From the NCBI RefSeq assembly GCF_044810985.1, contig NZ_CP085242.1:2666001-2730000 (forward strand): a stretch of DNA of 64,000 bases, given 5' to 3'. The stretch comes from Marinospirillum sp031581385 (GTDB lineage: Bacteria > Pseudomonadota > Gammaproteobacteria > Pseudomonadales > Halomonadaceae). Below are positions 32,474 to 41,750 of this stretch, one piece after another; position 1 is the stretch's first letter, and every line of letters begins with the position of its first letter. The translations under genes were made by a program, and so were the position numbers. The notes beneath the pieces were generated by a model. It saw nothing but the letters and a program-made list of their open reading frames with translations, was not told the origin of the DNA and did no database searches.

Positions 32474-33109
32474 TTAATTGAGCAGGGGTTGCAACTCAAG
32501 CCATACGGTGTCCAGAATCCGGTTCTGCGCTTCTGCTGTGGGATGGATACCATCCTCCTGCATCAGTTCTGCCTGCTCGGCAACCCCTTCAAGAATGAAG
32601 GGTATCAGCGTGAGTTGATTCTCCTCGGCCAGGCTGGGGAAGATCGCTTCAAACTGTTCCAGGTAACGACGGCCATAATTGGGTGGCAGGAAGACTCCGG
32701 CCAACACGACCCGGGCATCGGCTTCCTGACTCAGGTTGATCATCTGCTGCAGGTTGTTCTGGATGCGTGCCGGTGGCTGGCCCCGCAGGCCATCATTGCC
32801 GCCCAGCTCCAGCAGAACGATTTCCGGTTGGTATTGTCTTAGCAAATCGGGTAGACGGGTGAGTCCACCTGTGGTGGTTTCACCGCTGATGGAGGCATTG
32901 ACGGCACGCCAGCCGGAGGCTTTTTCTTCCAGACGCTGCTGCAGCAGACTCACCCAGCCGCTGTCCTGTGGCATATTGTAGGCTGCACTGAGGCTGTCTC
33001 CAACGATCAGCAGGGTTTTCTTTTCACTGCTGGCTGCTGGTAGGCTGAACAGCAGCAATGCCAGAAACAAACAACTGGCCAGCCACCTGGTTTGACTTGG
33101 CTTCTTCAT
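32474..33109 (-). CDS. tesA: Arylesterase/thioesterase I (TesA, GDSL family)
   Basis: 211 residues from the ATG at 33109; an earlier ATG at 33136 in frame is possible but adds residues before the signal peptide. Signal peptide 1-27 (SCLFLALLLFSLPAASS), then SGNH-hydrolase blocks: VGDSLSAAYNM with Ser39, GGNDGLRG and the C-terminal DGIHPTAEAQ supplying Asp and His. TesA is a periplasmic multifunctional hydrolase acting on acyl-CoA, lysophospholipids and esters. It is divergent from ybbA with overlapping starts, the conserved tesA/ybbA-ybbP arrangement. Confidence 0.93.
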   Translation of the reverse strand: MKKPSQTRWLASCLFLALLLFSLPAASSEKKTLLIVGDSLSAAYNMPQDSGWVSLLQQRLEEKASGWRAVNASISGETTTGGLTRLPDLLRQYQPEIVLLELGGNDGLRGQPPARIQNNLQQMINLSQEADARVVLAGVFLPPNYGRRYLEQFEAIFPSLAEENQLTLIPFILEGVAEQAELMQEDGIHPTAEAQNRILDTVWLELQPLLN

Positions 33110-33128
33110 TTTTCCGCGACTCCATGGA

Positions 33129-33887
33129 TTGAACATGACTTCAGCTTCTCCTCATTCTGCAGTATCGGGTTCGGCTTCTCAGACGCTTCTGGAAGCAAAA
33201 GGTTTAGGTTACAGCGTTGCTCAGCAAACGGGTGATCTGGTTATTCTGCGTAATCTGGACTTTAACATCCAGCGTGGCGAAACGGTGGCTCTGTTGGGGC
33301 CTTCGGGGGCGGGCAAATCCACCCTTCTGGCCTTGCTGGCGGGTCTGGATACACCCACCGCAGGTGAACTCTTCTGGTCCGATCAGGCGTTCAGTCGTCT
33401 GGATGAGGATGCCCGGGCAGCCGTTAGGGCCAGGGAAGTGGGCTTTATCTTTCAGTCTTTTCAGTTGTTGCCGGAACTCACGGCTCTGGAGAATGTACTG
33501 CTGCCGCTGGAGCTGCGCGGTGATCGCCATGCTGAAAAGCAGGCCGGATTGTGGCTGGACAAGGTTGGCTTGAGTGAACGTGCCGGACACAGGCCCACCC
33601 AGTTATCCGGCGGTGAACAGCAGAGAGTGGCAATTGCCCGGGCTTTTGCCACCCAGCCGGCAGTGCTTTTTGCCGATGAACCCACCGGCAACCTGGATGC
33701 GGAAAATGGCCATAAAATTGCCGACTTGCTCTTCTCGCTGAACCAGGATCAGGGAGCATCCGGAGAAGCGATGACGCTGGTTCTGGTAACCCATGATCAG
33801 CAATTGGCCCAGCGTTGCCAGCGGATTCTGCAGCTGGATGCCGGTGAAATTTCTTCTGACCAGCGGACGGGAAGCGACCATGAATGA
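33129..33887 (+). CDS. ybbA: ABC transporter ATP-binding protein YbbA
   Basis: 252 residues: Walker A GPSGAGKSTLL (~58-68), Q-loop FIFQSFQLLPELTALEN, signature LSGGEQQRVAIARAF (~158-172), Walker B VLFADEPT, H-loop VTHDQ. It belongs to the LolD/MacB-type subfamily with a C-terminal regulatory tail. It forms a transporter with the permease whose start overlaps its end by 8 bases. Confidence 0.94.
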   Translation: MNMTSASPHSAVSGSASQTLLEAKGLGYSVAQQTGDLVILRNLDFNIQRGETVALLGPSGAGKSTLLALLAGLDTPTAGELFWSDQAFSRLDEDARAAVRAREVGFIFQSFQLLPELTALENVLLPLELRGDRHAEKQAGLWLDKVGLSERAGHRPTQLSGGEQQRVAIARAFATQPAVLFADEPTGNLDAENGHKIADLLFSLNQDQGASGEAMTLVLVTHDQQLAQRCQRILQLDAGEISSDQRTGSDHE

Positions 33888-36375
33888 TCTGCGCTTGGCA
33901 GCACGTTTGGCCTGGCGGGGCGTCAAGGCAGGCGAATACCGCGTACTTCTGGTTGCCCTGATGTTGGCCGTGGCCTGTGCCACCCTGCTGGGGGTGCTGG
34001 GTGAGCGAATGCAGGGTGCCCTGGATCATGAGGCGGCAAGAATTTCCGGTGGCGATCTGGTGGTCTCCGGTCGTGAGCCAGCAGACACGGACTTGCAAAA
34101 GCATCTTTCTGAACAGGGTCTGCGCTGGTCGCAAAGGGTCAGCCTGACCAGCATGGCCGGGCTGGATGATGCCCTGCTGCTGATCAGTTTAACGGCAGTT
34201 GATGATGACTACCCACTGCTGGGTGAAGTGCGCCTGGAAACCCCAGACGGTGAGGTGACCACTGCGCGCGCGCCGGAAGAGGGGCATATCTGGTTGGAAC
34301 GAGGACTGGCACTGCGCCTGGATGCCAGCCCTGGGGATCTGATTGAACTGGGTGACCAGCAGCTGGAGTTTTCTGCTTACCTGCTGGAGACACCGGATCA
34401 AAGCGGAGGCTTTGCCAGCTTTTCCCCCCGAGCTTTGGTTCACCTGGACAGTTTGCAGGGCAGCGCTCTGCTGGGGCCTCTGAGCCGCGCCCGCTGGAAC
34501 CTGGGCATAACCGGTGCCGACGAGATTCTGGATCGATTGCGCCGGGAACTGCCGGATCGGTTGGACTCGAATCAACGCCTCAGGGATATGCAGGAGGATC
34601 GCCCCGGTGTTGCCCGAGCCCTGGAAGAAGGGCGTCGTTATCTGGGGATGGCGGGCCTGATTGCAGTGCTACTGGCCTCTCTGGCGGTGGCTCTGGCCTC
34701 ACAACGCCAGGCCCGACGTCAGGCCAAGGAGGTGGCGTTATTGCGCTGCCTGGGGCAATCCCGAGCCAGGGTGCGCCGCCTGTTCCTGTTGCAGCTTTTC
34801 TGGCTGGGGCTGGCGGCTGGCTTGCTCGGTGGGTTGGTGGGTTATCTGGCCCATCTGGGCCTGGTGGAACTGCTTTCACCCCTGTTGCCCCTGACCTTGC
34901 CAGCCCCGAGTATCTGGCCACTGGTGGCAGCTGTCTTGCTGGCTCTCTGGCTGTTGCTGGGTTTTTCCCTGGCTCCTCTTTTGAGTCTGGCCCAGGTGAG
35001 TCCCCTGGCCGTGTTGCAGTCCAGGCCCTGGAAGCTGAGTGGTTCCGGTCTGCTGAGCTATGGCCTGGCCGGTGTTGCCACCCTGGGTCTGGGCTACTGG
35101 TTGTCAGGGGATCTCTTGTTGACCCTCTGGACACTGGCTGGTCTGGTCGCGGCAGGCTTTGTTGTGGCCGCGCTGGGCTGGGTGTTGATCCGTTTGTTGA
35201 TGACCCGTCTGCAACAATTTCCCTGGCGGTGGCGTCAGGGATTGCGCCGTCTGGGTCGCAATCCCGGTGAAACCCTGTTGCAGTTGAGCACCTTTACCCT
35301 GGCTTTTACGGCTGTTTTGCTGGTGGCCCGGGGTGGAGACCAGTTGGTGGGTGATTGGCAGGAGCAGCTTCCCGAAGATATGCCCAGCCAGTTTGCTGTG
35401 GATATCCAGCCTCATGAGCGTGAGGACTTCATTGCTTTTCTGGACGATAGAGAGCTGGAGCACAGTCAGCTGTATCCCATTTTGCGTGGACGGCTGACCC
35501 TGATTAATGGTGAGGAGGCTGAAAGCCAGGTTCCGGCAGCCTCCCGTAATGACAATACTCTGCGTCGTGAGCTTAACCTGACCTGGAGCGCCGAACTGCC
35601 GGGTGACAATGCCGTCGTGGAAGGCCATTGGTGGCCGGAACTGGAGGAGCCTGACGAAGGATTACTCCCCATTTCGGTGGAAAGCGACATGGCTGCAAAC
35701 CTGGGGCTGGAACTGGGTGACCGGGTGACCTTCAATCTGGCCGGTCGCGCCATTACCACAGAAGTAGCCAGTATCCGCACGGTGAACTGGGAAAGTTTCA
35801 ATCCCAATTTTTATGTGATTTTCCCTCCCGAAGTGCTGGAGGATCAGCCGCATACCTTTTTGTCCAGTTTTGTCATGCCTGAGGATGAAGCCGGATTCAT
35901 GCGTGCGATCAGTCAGGAGTTTCCCGGCGTGGCCTTCCTGGATGTCCGCGCCATTTTGGCGCAGGCAGAAGGCATTTTGCGTCAGTTGAGTCTGGGTGTG
36001 CAGTACCTGCTGGGCTTTGTGTTGCTGGCCGGTTTTCTGGTGACCTGGGCGCTGATGATGGCCAGCCTGGATGCCCGCCAACGTGAGCAGGCCCTGCTGA
36101 AGGTAATGGGTGCACAAAGAGCCAGTCTGGCAGGTCGGCAATTTGCTGAATTCCTGCTACTGGGCGGTCTGGCGGGCATTCTGGCCGCCATTCTGGGAGA
36201 AACTCTCTACAGCCTGCTGGCCCAGCAACTATTCAATCTTACCTGGGAACCGGCGCCGCTTTTCTGGATATTGCCACCTGTGATTGGTGCTTTGCTGTTG
36301 GCCGGTTTTGCACATCTGGCTCTGCGAGGCTCCCTCAATGAGGCGCCTCACAAACTCCTGCACCGGCTCAGTTGA
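33880..36375 (+). CDS. ybbP: ABC transporter permease YbbP (FtsX/MacB superfamily)
   Basis: 831 residues from the ATG at 33880. Two FtsX modules, each with about four helices: an N-terminal signal helix (VLLVALMLAVACATLLGVLG), a first cluster around residues 260-430 (LIAVLLASLAVALASQRQARRQ is diagnostic), and a second at ~700-830 (QYLLGFVLLAGFLVTWALMMASL). Large periplasmic domains lie between. With YbbA it is thought to be part of a mechanotransmission-type transporter, in E. coli linked to release of TesA products. Substrate unknown. Confidence 0.92.
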   Translation: MNDLRLAARLAWRGVKAGEYRVLLVALMLAVACATLLGVLGERMQGALDHEAARISGGDLVVSGREPADTDLQKHLSEQGLRWSQRVSLTSMAGLDDALLLISLTAVDDDYPLLGEVRLETPDGEVTTARAPEEGHIWLERGLALRLDASPGDLIELGDQQLEFSAYLLETPDQSGGFASFSPRALVHLDSLQGSALLGPLSRARWNLGITGADEILDRLRRELPDRLDSNQRLRDMQEDRPGVARALEEGRRYLGMAGLIAVLLASLAVALASQRQARRQAKEVALLRCLGQSRARVRRLFLLQLFWLGLAAGLLGGLVGYLAHLGLVELLSPLLPLTLPAPSIWPLVAAVLLALWLLLGFSLAPLLSLAQVSPLAVLQSRPWKLSGSGLLSYGLAGVATLGLGYWLSGDLLLTLWTLAGLVAAGFVVAALGWVLIRLLMTRLQQFPWRWRQGLRRLGRNPGETLLQLSTFTLAFTAVLLVARGGDQLVGDWQEQLPEDMPSQFAVDIQPHEREDFIAFLDDRELEHSQLYPILRGRLTLINGEEAESQVPAASRNDNTLRRELNLTWSAELPGDNAVVEGHWWPELEEPDEGLLPISVESDMAANLGLELGDRVTFNLAGRAITTEVASIRTVNWESFNPNFYVIFPPEVLEDQPHTFLSSFVMPEDEAGFMRAISQEFPGVAFLDVRAILAQAEGILRQLSLGVQYLLGFVLLAGFLVTWALMMASLDARQREQALLKVMGAQRASLAGRQFAEFLLLGGLAGILAAILGETLYSLLAQQLFNLTWEPAPLFWILPPVIGALLLAGFAHLALRGSLNEAPHKLLHRLS

Positions 36376-36438
36376 TGACTTGCGGTTCACCTTAAGGCAT
36401 TGCATTATGAAGGAAACTCTTTGCCTTAAGGTTGAATC

Positions 36439-37779
36439 GTGTCTCAAGCCAACTCCCACCCTTCCGATTTATTGGCCGGGTTGCCACTGCGCATGCATCC
36501 GGATCGTGCCTCTCTTTATCAGGAGCTGCATGCCCGGCCTTTTCCGGTGATTGGCAGTCCGGTGAGAATTTCCCATCTGGCCTTGTTGCTGGATGAAAAT
36601 GACAAACAAAAAGACTTTGATCACCTCTGTGACCTCTGCAGTCGCTATGGAGTCAACCCACCGGCGGCTCCGGACAATAGTTTTTATCAAAGTCTGGGCG
36701 GGCTGGAGGTGCGCTGGGAAAGGCACCTGGAATTTGTCACCTACACCTTTATCCGCCCCGGACGTAAAGCTGAACCCTTTGAACAGACGGCCTTGTCACT
36801 GCTGCCTGACGATTGGCTCCAGGCTATCCCCGGCGAACTGGTGGTTGCCCTGCATCTGGAAGTGGCCAGCCCCGAGGAAGACAGCTTTGATCGTGAAGAT
36901 CTGGCCAGCTGCTTTGAAGGTCAGCGCCTGGTCAGTGGTCGGCTGATGGAGGGGGCCGCCACCCTCTGGAGTGCTTTCAGAATGCACGGCGATGGTTGTG
37001 GCCGGATACTCCTGCACAATCATGGCTTGAACGATAACCAGACAGGCCGCCTGATTCTGCGTGTTTTGGAGCTGGAAACCTATCGTCTCATGGCTTTGCT
37101 GGGTGCCCGGCCTTCCCGCGAACTGGCCCCGGTGTTACGTCAACTGGACAATCAGTTGGCAGCAATCATCACCCAGTTGTCCGACACCGAAGGCCTGGAA
37201 GAAGAGCGGGCCCTGTTGCGGCAATTGACCTCCATGGCTGCACAGATTGAACGTCATCGGGCGGATACCATCTCCCGCTTTTCAGCCACCAAGGCTTACT
37301 ATCATCTGGTGATGAAGCGGTTGGAGGAGCTCAAGGAGATACAGCAGGGGCCCACTTTCACCCTGATTGCTTTTTTTGGCCGACGCCTGACCCCCGCTGC
37401 CAAAACCTGTGATTCAGTCAGTCAGCGCCTGGAAGATCTGGCGCGACGCATTGAACGCGCCGGTGATTTGATTCGTACCCGTGTTGACCTCAAACTGGAG
37501 GAACAAAACCGGCGTTTGCTGGCTTCCATGAACCGGCGCTCGCGTTTGCAGCTGCGAATGCAGGAAACGGTGGAAGGCCTTTCCATTGCAGCAATCAGCT
37601 ATTATGGCATCAGCCTGTTGCGTTATCTGTTTGGAGCCATGGAGCCTTTGGGGGTTCCCTTGAATAAAGATCTGGCAACAGCCATAGCGGTGCCCTTTGT
37701 GGTGGGTGGTGTCTGGTGGGTCACGCATCGCATCAGAAAATTCATTGTGGAAGCCAGCGACCCGGGGCGAGAGAACTGA
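36439..37779 (+). CDS. DUF3422 membrane-anchored protein
   Basis: 446 residues. N-terminal LRMHPDRASLYQELHARPFPVI (~15-36) and VRISHLALLLDE are the DUF3422 opening. The middle is rich in charged helices (TEGLEEERALLRQLTSMAAQIERHR), and two hydrophobic segments near the C-terminus (AAISYYGISLLRYLF and ATAIAVPFVVGGVWWV) anchor it in the inner membrane. The function is not established; the family is common in gammaproteobacteria. It starts 63 bases after ybbP and may be co-transcribed with it. Confidence 0.88.
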   Translation: MSQANSHPSDLLAGLPLRMHPDRASLYQELHARPFPVIGSPVRISHLALLLDENDKQKDFDHLCDLCSRYGVNPPAAPDNSFYQSLGGLEVRWERHLEFVTYTFIRPGRKAEPFEQTALSLLPDDWLQAIPGELVVALHLEVASPEEDSFDREDLASCFEGQRLVSGRLMEGAATLWSAFRMHGDGCGRILLHNHGLNDNQTGRLILRVLELETYRLMALLGARPSRELAPVLRQLDNQLAAIITQLSDTEGLEEERALLRQLTSMAAQIERHRADTISRFSATKAYYHLVMKRLEELKEIQQGPTFTLIAFFGRRLTPAAKTCDSVSQRLEDLARRIERAGDLIRTRVDLKLEEQNRRLLASMNRRSRLQLRMQETVEGLSIAAISYYGISLLRYLFGAMEPLGVPLNKDLATAIAVPFVVGGVWWVTHRIRKFIVEASDPGREN

Positions 37780-37810
37780 ATTCAATTCCAGGATAATAGT
37801 GAGACAGATT

Positions 37811-38125
37811 ATGGCAAAAGTAGAAGAAGGTATTCGCGACAAACTGACAACCGCCCTGCAGCCGCAATACCTGCAAATCGAAAATGAAAGCGATCAGCAT
37901 TCAGGGCCACCGGGGCGGGAAAGTCACTTCAAGGTGACCCTGGTCAGTGGTGACTTCCAGTCTCTGATGCCGGTGAAGCGGCACCAGAAAATTTACGCCC
38001 TCTTGGCTGATGAACTGGCCGGGCCGGTGCATGCACTGGCACTGCATCTTTATACGCCCGATGAATGGGCGGCACGGGGTGAGGCACGACCTGACTCGCC
38101 ACAATGTTCAGGAAGCGGTCAATAG
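37811..38125 (+). CDS. bolA: BolA family protein
   Basis: 104 residues from the ATG at 37811; an upstream in-frame extension overlaps the DUF3422 gene and is rejected. The BolA core HFKVTLVSGDFQSLMPVKRHQKIYALL (residues ~39-65) includes the conserved RHQ motif and helix. BolA proteins bind monothiol glutaredoxins through Fe-S clusters and act in iron handling and stress-linked morphology. The C-terminus ends tail-to-tail with slyX, with a 7-base overlap. Confidence 0.9.
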   Translation: MAKVEEGIRDKLTTALQPQYLQIENESDQHSGPPGRESHFKVTLVSGDFQSLMPVKRHQKIYALLADELAGPVHALALHLYTPDEWAARGEARPDSPQCSGSGQ

Positions 38126-38340
38126 TGGGGAGGTCTTTCATCCGCCATGTCAGGCTGCTTCTCATCCTGATGATTTTCTTTTAAGGTGACCAGTCTCTGG
38201 CCAAGAACTCTGACCTGCTCCTGCAGGCTGTGGATATCACGGTTCTGCAAAATCAGCTGTTGGTTGAGTTGTTCCAGAAGGTCATCCTGAAAGGCCAATT
38301 GGGTTTCCAGTGCAATAAGTCGTTTTTCATGGTCTTTCAT
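38119..38340 (-). CDS. slyX: SlyX coiled-coil protein
   Basis: 73 residues, one continuous coiled coil: the RLIALETQLAFQDDLLEQLN start and LILQNRDIHSLQEQVRVLG repeats match SlyX, whose function is unknown. The C-terminal tail ADERPPHY is typical. It overlaps bolA by 7 bases tail-to-tail. Confidence 0.92.
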   Translation of the reverse strand: MKDHEKRLIALETQLAFQDDLLEQLNQQLILQNRDIHSLQEQVRVLGQRLVTLKENHQDEKQPDMADERPPHY

Positions 38341-38372
38341 AGATTTAAGTCGTTACCTGGGTTAAACATTTT

Positions 38373-38405
38373 CCTGCAGACATGGTTATAATAGATGTCA
38401 GCAGG
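38373..38405 (+). promoter_or_regulatory. TATAAT promoter element inside a large dyad upstream of the cold-shock-domain gene
   Basis: An 11-bp inverted repeat with one mismatch (38373-38383 with 38395-38405) encloses an 11-base loop containing a consensus -10 hexamer TATAAT at 38387-38392. A poor -35 (TTAAAC) lies 19 bases upstream. A repressor covering this dyad would block the promoter; alternatively the transcript 5' end folds. A ~110-base leader follows before the start codon at 38514. Confidence 0.6.
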
Positions 38406-38513
38406 TTCGGGTTAGTTTAGCCTGCCATTGCAATCCGGCAAATACCAGGCAAGGGCTTGGGGGTCGGTTGTTTTTTTGTCACTCCTTTACCAAGTTGGAT
38501 TTAGAGAAACTTT

Positions 38514-38975
38514 ATGCTTAATAATACCTTGATACGAAATATTCTGGTTAGTCTGGTTATTGCTGTTTTGGCACCTCTGGTTTTGCCTCTTTTGGCTGTT
38601 TCACCCGAAGCAGCGGCCAGTGGCAGTAGTGCCGTGAAAACCTACCTGTTGGTTTTTGTGCTTCTGATGCTGGCGGCAAGTGTTAATGAGTTTTTGCGTC
38701 TTAAAGCCCTGGGCATCCATGCCGATAGTGATGAGGTGGATGACGCTGATGAGGAAGCGGATGATGATCGCGAGGAAGGCGTTGTCAAATGGTTCAATGT
38801 CAACAAGGGTTTTGGTTTTATTATTCGTGATGTCGGTGGTGAGGTTTTTGTTCATTTTCGCTCGATTCGCGGCACCGGTCATCGTACTTTGCGTGAAGGT
38901 CAGCGAGTCAGATTTGCAGCGGCTGAAGGTGAAAAAGGCCTCCAGGCTGAAGATGTGTCCATCCTGAACCACTAG
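38514..38975 (+). CDS. Membrane-anchored cold-shock-domain protein
   Basis: 153 residues. Two hydrophobic helices (~8-30 and ~44-60), a very acidic linker DEVDDADEEADDDREEG (~73-90), then a cold-shock domain: GVVKWFNVNKGFGFIIRD (~91-108, with RNP1) and VFVHFRSIRGTGHRTLREGQ (RNP2). In ordinary Csp proteins this fold is free in the cytoplasm and binds single-stranded RNA. Tethering to the membrane would localise RNA or DNA binding there. The family exists in Pseudomonas-like bacteria but its role is not established. The long leader and promoter dyad suggest temperature or growth control. Confidence 0.88.
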   Translation: MLNNTLIRNILVSLVIAVLAPLVLPLLAVSPEAAASGSSAVKTYLLVFVLLMLAASVNEFLRLKALGIHADSDEVDDADEEADDDREEGVVKWFNVNKGFGFIIRDVGGEVFVHFRSIRGTGHRTLREGQRVRFAAAEGEKGLQAEDVSILNH

Positions 38976-39035
38976 TTGTCAGCAGGCTGCCAGCCCAGAT
39001 ACTGGTTGGCAGCCCCTTTGGCAAAGGGAGCTTCT

Positions 39036-39875
39036 GTGAAACGCCTACCTGTTTTTGTTCTGGTTTTGTCGGGCCTGTATGCCCCTTCCCTGCTTGCTGA
39101 ACCCATATCAACCTTGCGTTCGGATGAGGAAGCCACGCCGTCACCTGAAGCGGTTGAGCAGCCATCTGAAGAGACGTCTTCCCCTGAGTCCTACCGATCC
39201 CAGCAGAATTCGGATGGTACGGCCGTGTTTTTGACGCCTTCGGTGAGCTATAAGCAACTGGATCAGGAATCGGATGCAGCAGGATTTCAACTGGATTCCC
39301 ATCTGTTTCAGCTCAATGTGGACTTTGAAGTCCTGGGCGGCAACTTTGCCTATCACCGTTTGAGCCTGGGCCACACCTTCAACAACACCAGCGAACAGAC
39401 TTCGGCCACGGATCAAACGGCTGAGGTGACTTCCAGTCATTTTGGCTACCACGTGGGAGCCATGAACCTCTCAGCTTTTCCCGGTGATCTTGCGGTCTGG
39501 ACCGGGCTGGCCTGGCAGGGTATTCAGGTTCGCGACAACCCCGAAGGCAAAAGCAGTATGCGCTATGTCTACCTGCCTTTTGGCCTGGATCTGGGTATGC
39601 GGTTTGATAACTCCAGCTTTCTGGTGGTGGGCGCCGAGTATCGTTTGCTGGTCAAAGGCTGGGAAAGATACGAGGGCGAGAGTTCAGTCAGCCCCACCCA
39701 GGCCAATGGCGGTGGCTATGCTGCCTGGGTGGGCATCGACTATCTGGCGGGCAATGGCCGCGCCATCACCACCCGACTTAAGCTTGAGCGCTGGACCATT
39801 GAGGAATCGATTGCCGATGAGCTGCCGGACAGCTCATCAAACAGCCTGAGTCTGGCTTTGGGCATGCGCTTTTAA
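39036..39875 (+). CDS. Predicted outer-membrane beta-barrel protein
   Basis: 279 residues from GTG at 39036, with AAAGGGAG 5 bases upstream. A signal peptide covers ~1-21 (VFVLVLSGLYAPSLLAE), followed by a Ser/Pro/Glu-rich linker (~22-55), then alternating beta-strand sequence ending in LSLALGMRF, the C-terminal Phe expected of an outer-membrane barrel (8-10 strands). No family recognised. It lies 60 bases after the cold-shock-domain gene and overlaps the convergent dapE by 4 bases. Confidence 0.72.
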   Translation: MKRLPVFVLVLSGLYAPSLLAEPISTLRSDEEATPSPEAVEQPSEETSSPESYRSQQNSDGTAVFLTPSVSYKQLDQESDAAGFQLDSHLFQLNVDFEVLGGNFAYHRLSLGHTFNNTSEQTSATDQTAEVTSSHFGYHVGAMNLSAFPGDLAVWTGLAWQGIQVRDNPEGKSSMRYVYLPFGLDLGMRFDNSSFLVVGAEYRLLVKGWERYEGESSVSPTQANGGGYAAWVGIDYLAGNGRAITTRLKLERWTIEESIADELPDSSSNSLSLALGMRF

Positions 39876-41014
39876 CTGAGCAGCTTGCTGATCAAGCGCT
39901 GGTAGACCTGGCTTAACAGGTTCAGGTCTTCAGCTCGGACTCGCTCATTGACCTGGTGAATGGTGGCGTTGATGGGTCCCAGTTCGACAACCTGGGCTCC
40001 GGAAGGGGCAATAAAACGCCCGTCGGAGGTGCCGCCAGCGGTGGACAACTGAGTCGGTTGACCCGTGACTTCCAGAATCGCCTGCTGGGCTGCTTCCACC
40101 AGCCTGCCTTCAGCCGTCAAAAAAGGCTGGCCACTTAGAGTCCAATCCAACTGATAGTCCAGAGCATGGCGATCCAAAAGCGCCTCGGTTCTTTTTTGCA
40201 ACTCTTCAGCGGTGACTTCGGTGGAAAAACGGAAGTTGAAGATGACCTCCAGTTCTCCGGGGATGACATTGGTGGCTCCGGTGCCTGCCTGAATGTTGGA
40301 GATTTGCAGGCTGGTGGCCGGAAAAAAATCATTGCCTTCATCCCAGGTCGCAGCGGTCAATTCCGCCAGAGCCGGTGCCGCCAGGTGAATCGGGTTGGCG
40401 GCCAGGTGCGGATAGGCGACATGCCCCTGCTTGCCCTTGACCAGTAGCCGTGCCCCCAGGGAGCCACGACGGCCATTTTTGATAAAGTCACCCAGTCTTG
40501 CGGTACTGGAGGGCTCGCCCACCAGGCACCAGTCCATTTTTTCGCCACGCGCTTCCAGATGCTCCATGACCTTGACGGTTCCATTGACAGCAGGGCCTTC
40601 CTCGTCACTGGTCAGCAGCAGGGCAATACTGCCCTGATGGTCGGGATGCATCTCCAGAAAACCTTCAATGGCGGTCACCATGGCCGCCAGGCTGCCTTTC
40701 ATATCGGCAGCGCCGCGCCCCCGTAACTCTCCCTGGGCATCAATCTGAGGTTCAAATGCGCCTGTGTCCCAGCGCTCTGCCGGGCCGGGAGGCACGACAT
40801 CCGTATGACCGGCAAAACACAGCAAAGGCCCCTGGTCGCCTTTTCTGGCCCAGAGGTTATCCACTTCACCGAACTTCAGCCGTTCCAGCTTGAAGCCGAG
40901 TTTTTCCAGGCGTTCACCCAGAAGTTCCAGGCAGCCGGCATCCTCCGGGGTGACGGAAGGGCGGCGGATCAGATCAAAAGCAAGTTGCAGGGTCGGGGAG
41001 AGAGAAGTTGTCAT
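39872..41014 (-). CDS. dapE: Succinyl-diaminopimelate desuccinylase
   Basis: 380 residues. M20-type di-zinc ligands: H70 and D72 in FAGHTDVVPPG, the GRGAADMKGSLAA segment (Asp), TSDEEG (~134, catalytic and metal Glu) and the late His in INATIHQVNE. The dimerisation domain lies in the middle (~180-295). DapE makes LL-diaminopimelate for lysine and peptidoglycan. The start is the ATG at 41014. Confidence 0.96.
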   Translation of the reverse strand: MTTSLSPTLQLAFDLIRRPSVTPEDAGCLELLGERLEKLGFKLERLKFGEVDNLWARKGDQGPLLCFAGHTDVVPPGPAERWDTGAFEPQIDAQGELRGRGAADMKGSLAAMVTAIEGFLEMHPDHQGSIALLLTSDEEGPAVNGTVKVMEHLEARGEKMDWCLVGEPSSTARLGDFIKNGRRGSLGARLLVKGKQGHVAYPHLAANPIHLAAPALAELTAATWDEGNDFFPATSLQISNIQAGTGATNVIPGELEVIFNFRFSTEVTAEELQKRTEALLDRHALDYQLDWTLSGQPFLTAEGRLVEAAQQAILEVTGQPTQLSTAGGTSDGRFIAPSGAQVVELGPINATIHQVNERVRAEDLNLLSQVYQRLISKLLS

Positions 41015-41138
41015 AGATCGCTTCGTCAGGGCAGTCAGAGGTTTAAAAATGGCTTATAGTAGGCGCTTTCTGGTGAGCATAGCTTACCTGAATTTCCATC
41101 TTCTTGTGCAGGTTCTTGTTTTGAAACTATTAAAATCC

Positions 41139-41750
41139 ATGCGTTTGTCCGCTTTGCAGCTGTGTCTTTTTCTGGTGTTCGTGTCTGGCCCCGGTGTGGC
41201 CGAAGAGCTGAAATCTTTTCAAACCAGTTTTGGGGTGACCCTCTACTTACCGGATGATTGGCAACTGCTCAGCAAAGATGACCTCTCCTCGGTGGAGGGC
41301 AATGGTAAGAAGGAACTGGATTTACCTCCCTTGATGCGTGAGCGCCTGGCCGAACGAATGCAGCAGGGCGATCTGGAATTGCTGTTCAATACCCGTGATT
41401 CTCACCAGGGGGTGTATGACAATCTCAGCCTCTTTGAAACCAATGATCAGGTGCCTGAAGCGGCCAGTCAGATCAAGGCAACCTGCAGTGCCCTGCCAGG
41501 CCTGCTGGGCCGCACTCTGGGCAAGGAAGTTGAGCTGGAGCGCTGTGAAGGCAAGGAAGTTCAGGGTTATCCGGCTTTCATTCTGGCTTATGCCGGCAGT
41601 GTTCCGGATACCCGGGTGCTTCAGTACATGCTGCAGATTGAACAGCGCAAAAGTCTGGTCATGACCCTGACTTATCATCAGGAGGATGCCATGGGGTCCC
41701 TGCAGGATTTTGAAACCCTGCTGGAGCACCTGGAGCTGGTGGCTCAGTAG
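41139..41750 (+). CDS. Secreted protein of unknown function
   Basis: 203 residues from the ATG at 41139, chosen because it begins a clean signal peptide MRLSALQLCLFLVFVSGPGVAEE; the open frame continues upstream and a TTG at 41121 is an alternative. The mature chain is mixed alpha/beta (FGVTLYLPDDWQLLS, then QYMLQIEQRKSLVMTLTYHQ) and has two cysteines (KATCSALP and ELERCEGKE) that could pair. This resembles small periplasmic proteins with a PsbP/Mog1-like fold (LPDDW, VMTLTY), but I cannot confirm that. It overlaps the next gene tail-to-tail by 7 bases. Confidence 0.65.
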   Translation: MRLSALQLCLFLVFVSGPGVAEELKSFQTSFGVTLYLPDDWQLLSKDDLSSVEGNGKKELDLPPLMRERLAERMQQGDLELLFNTRDSHQGVYDNLSLFETNDQVPEAASQIKATCSALPGLLGRTLGKEVELERCEGKEVQGYPAFILAYAGSVPDTRVLQYMLQIEQRKSLVMTLTYHQEDAMGSLQDFETLLEHLELVAQ

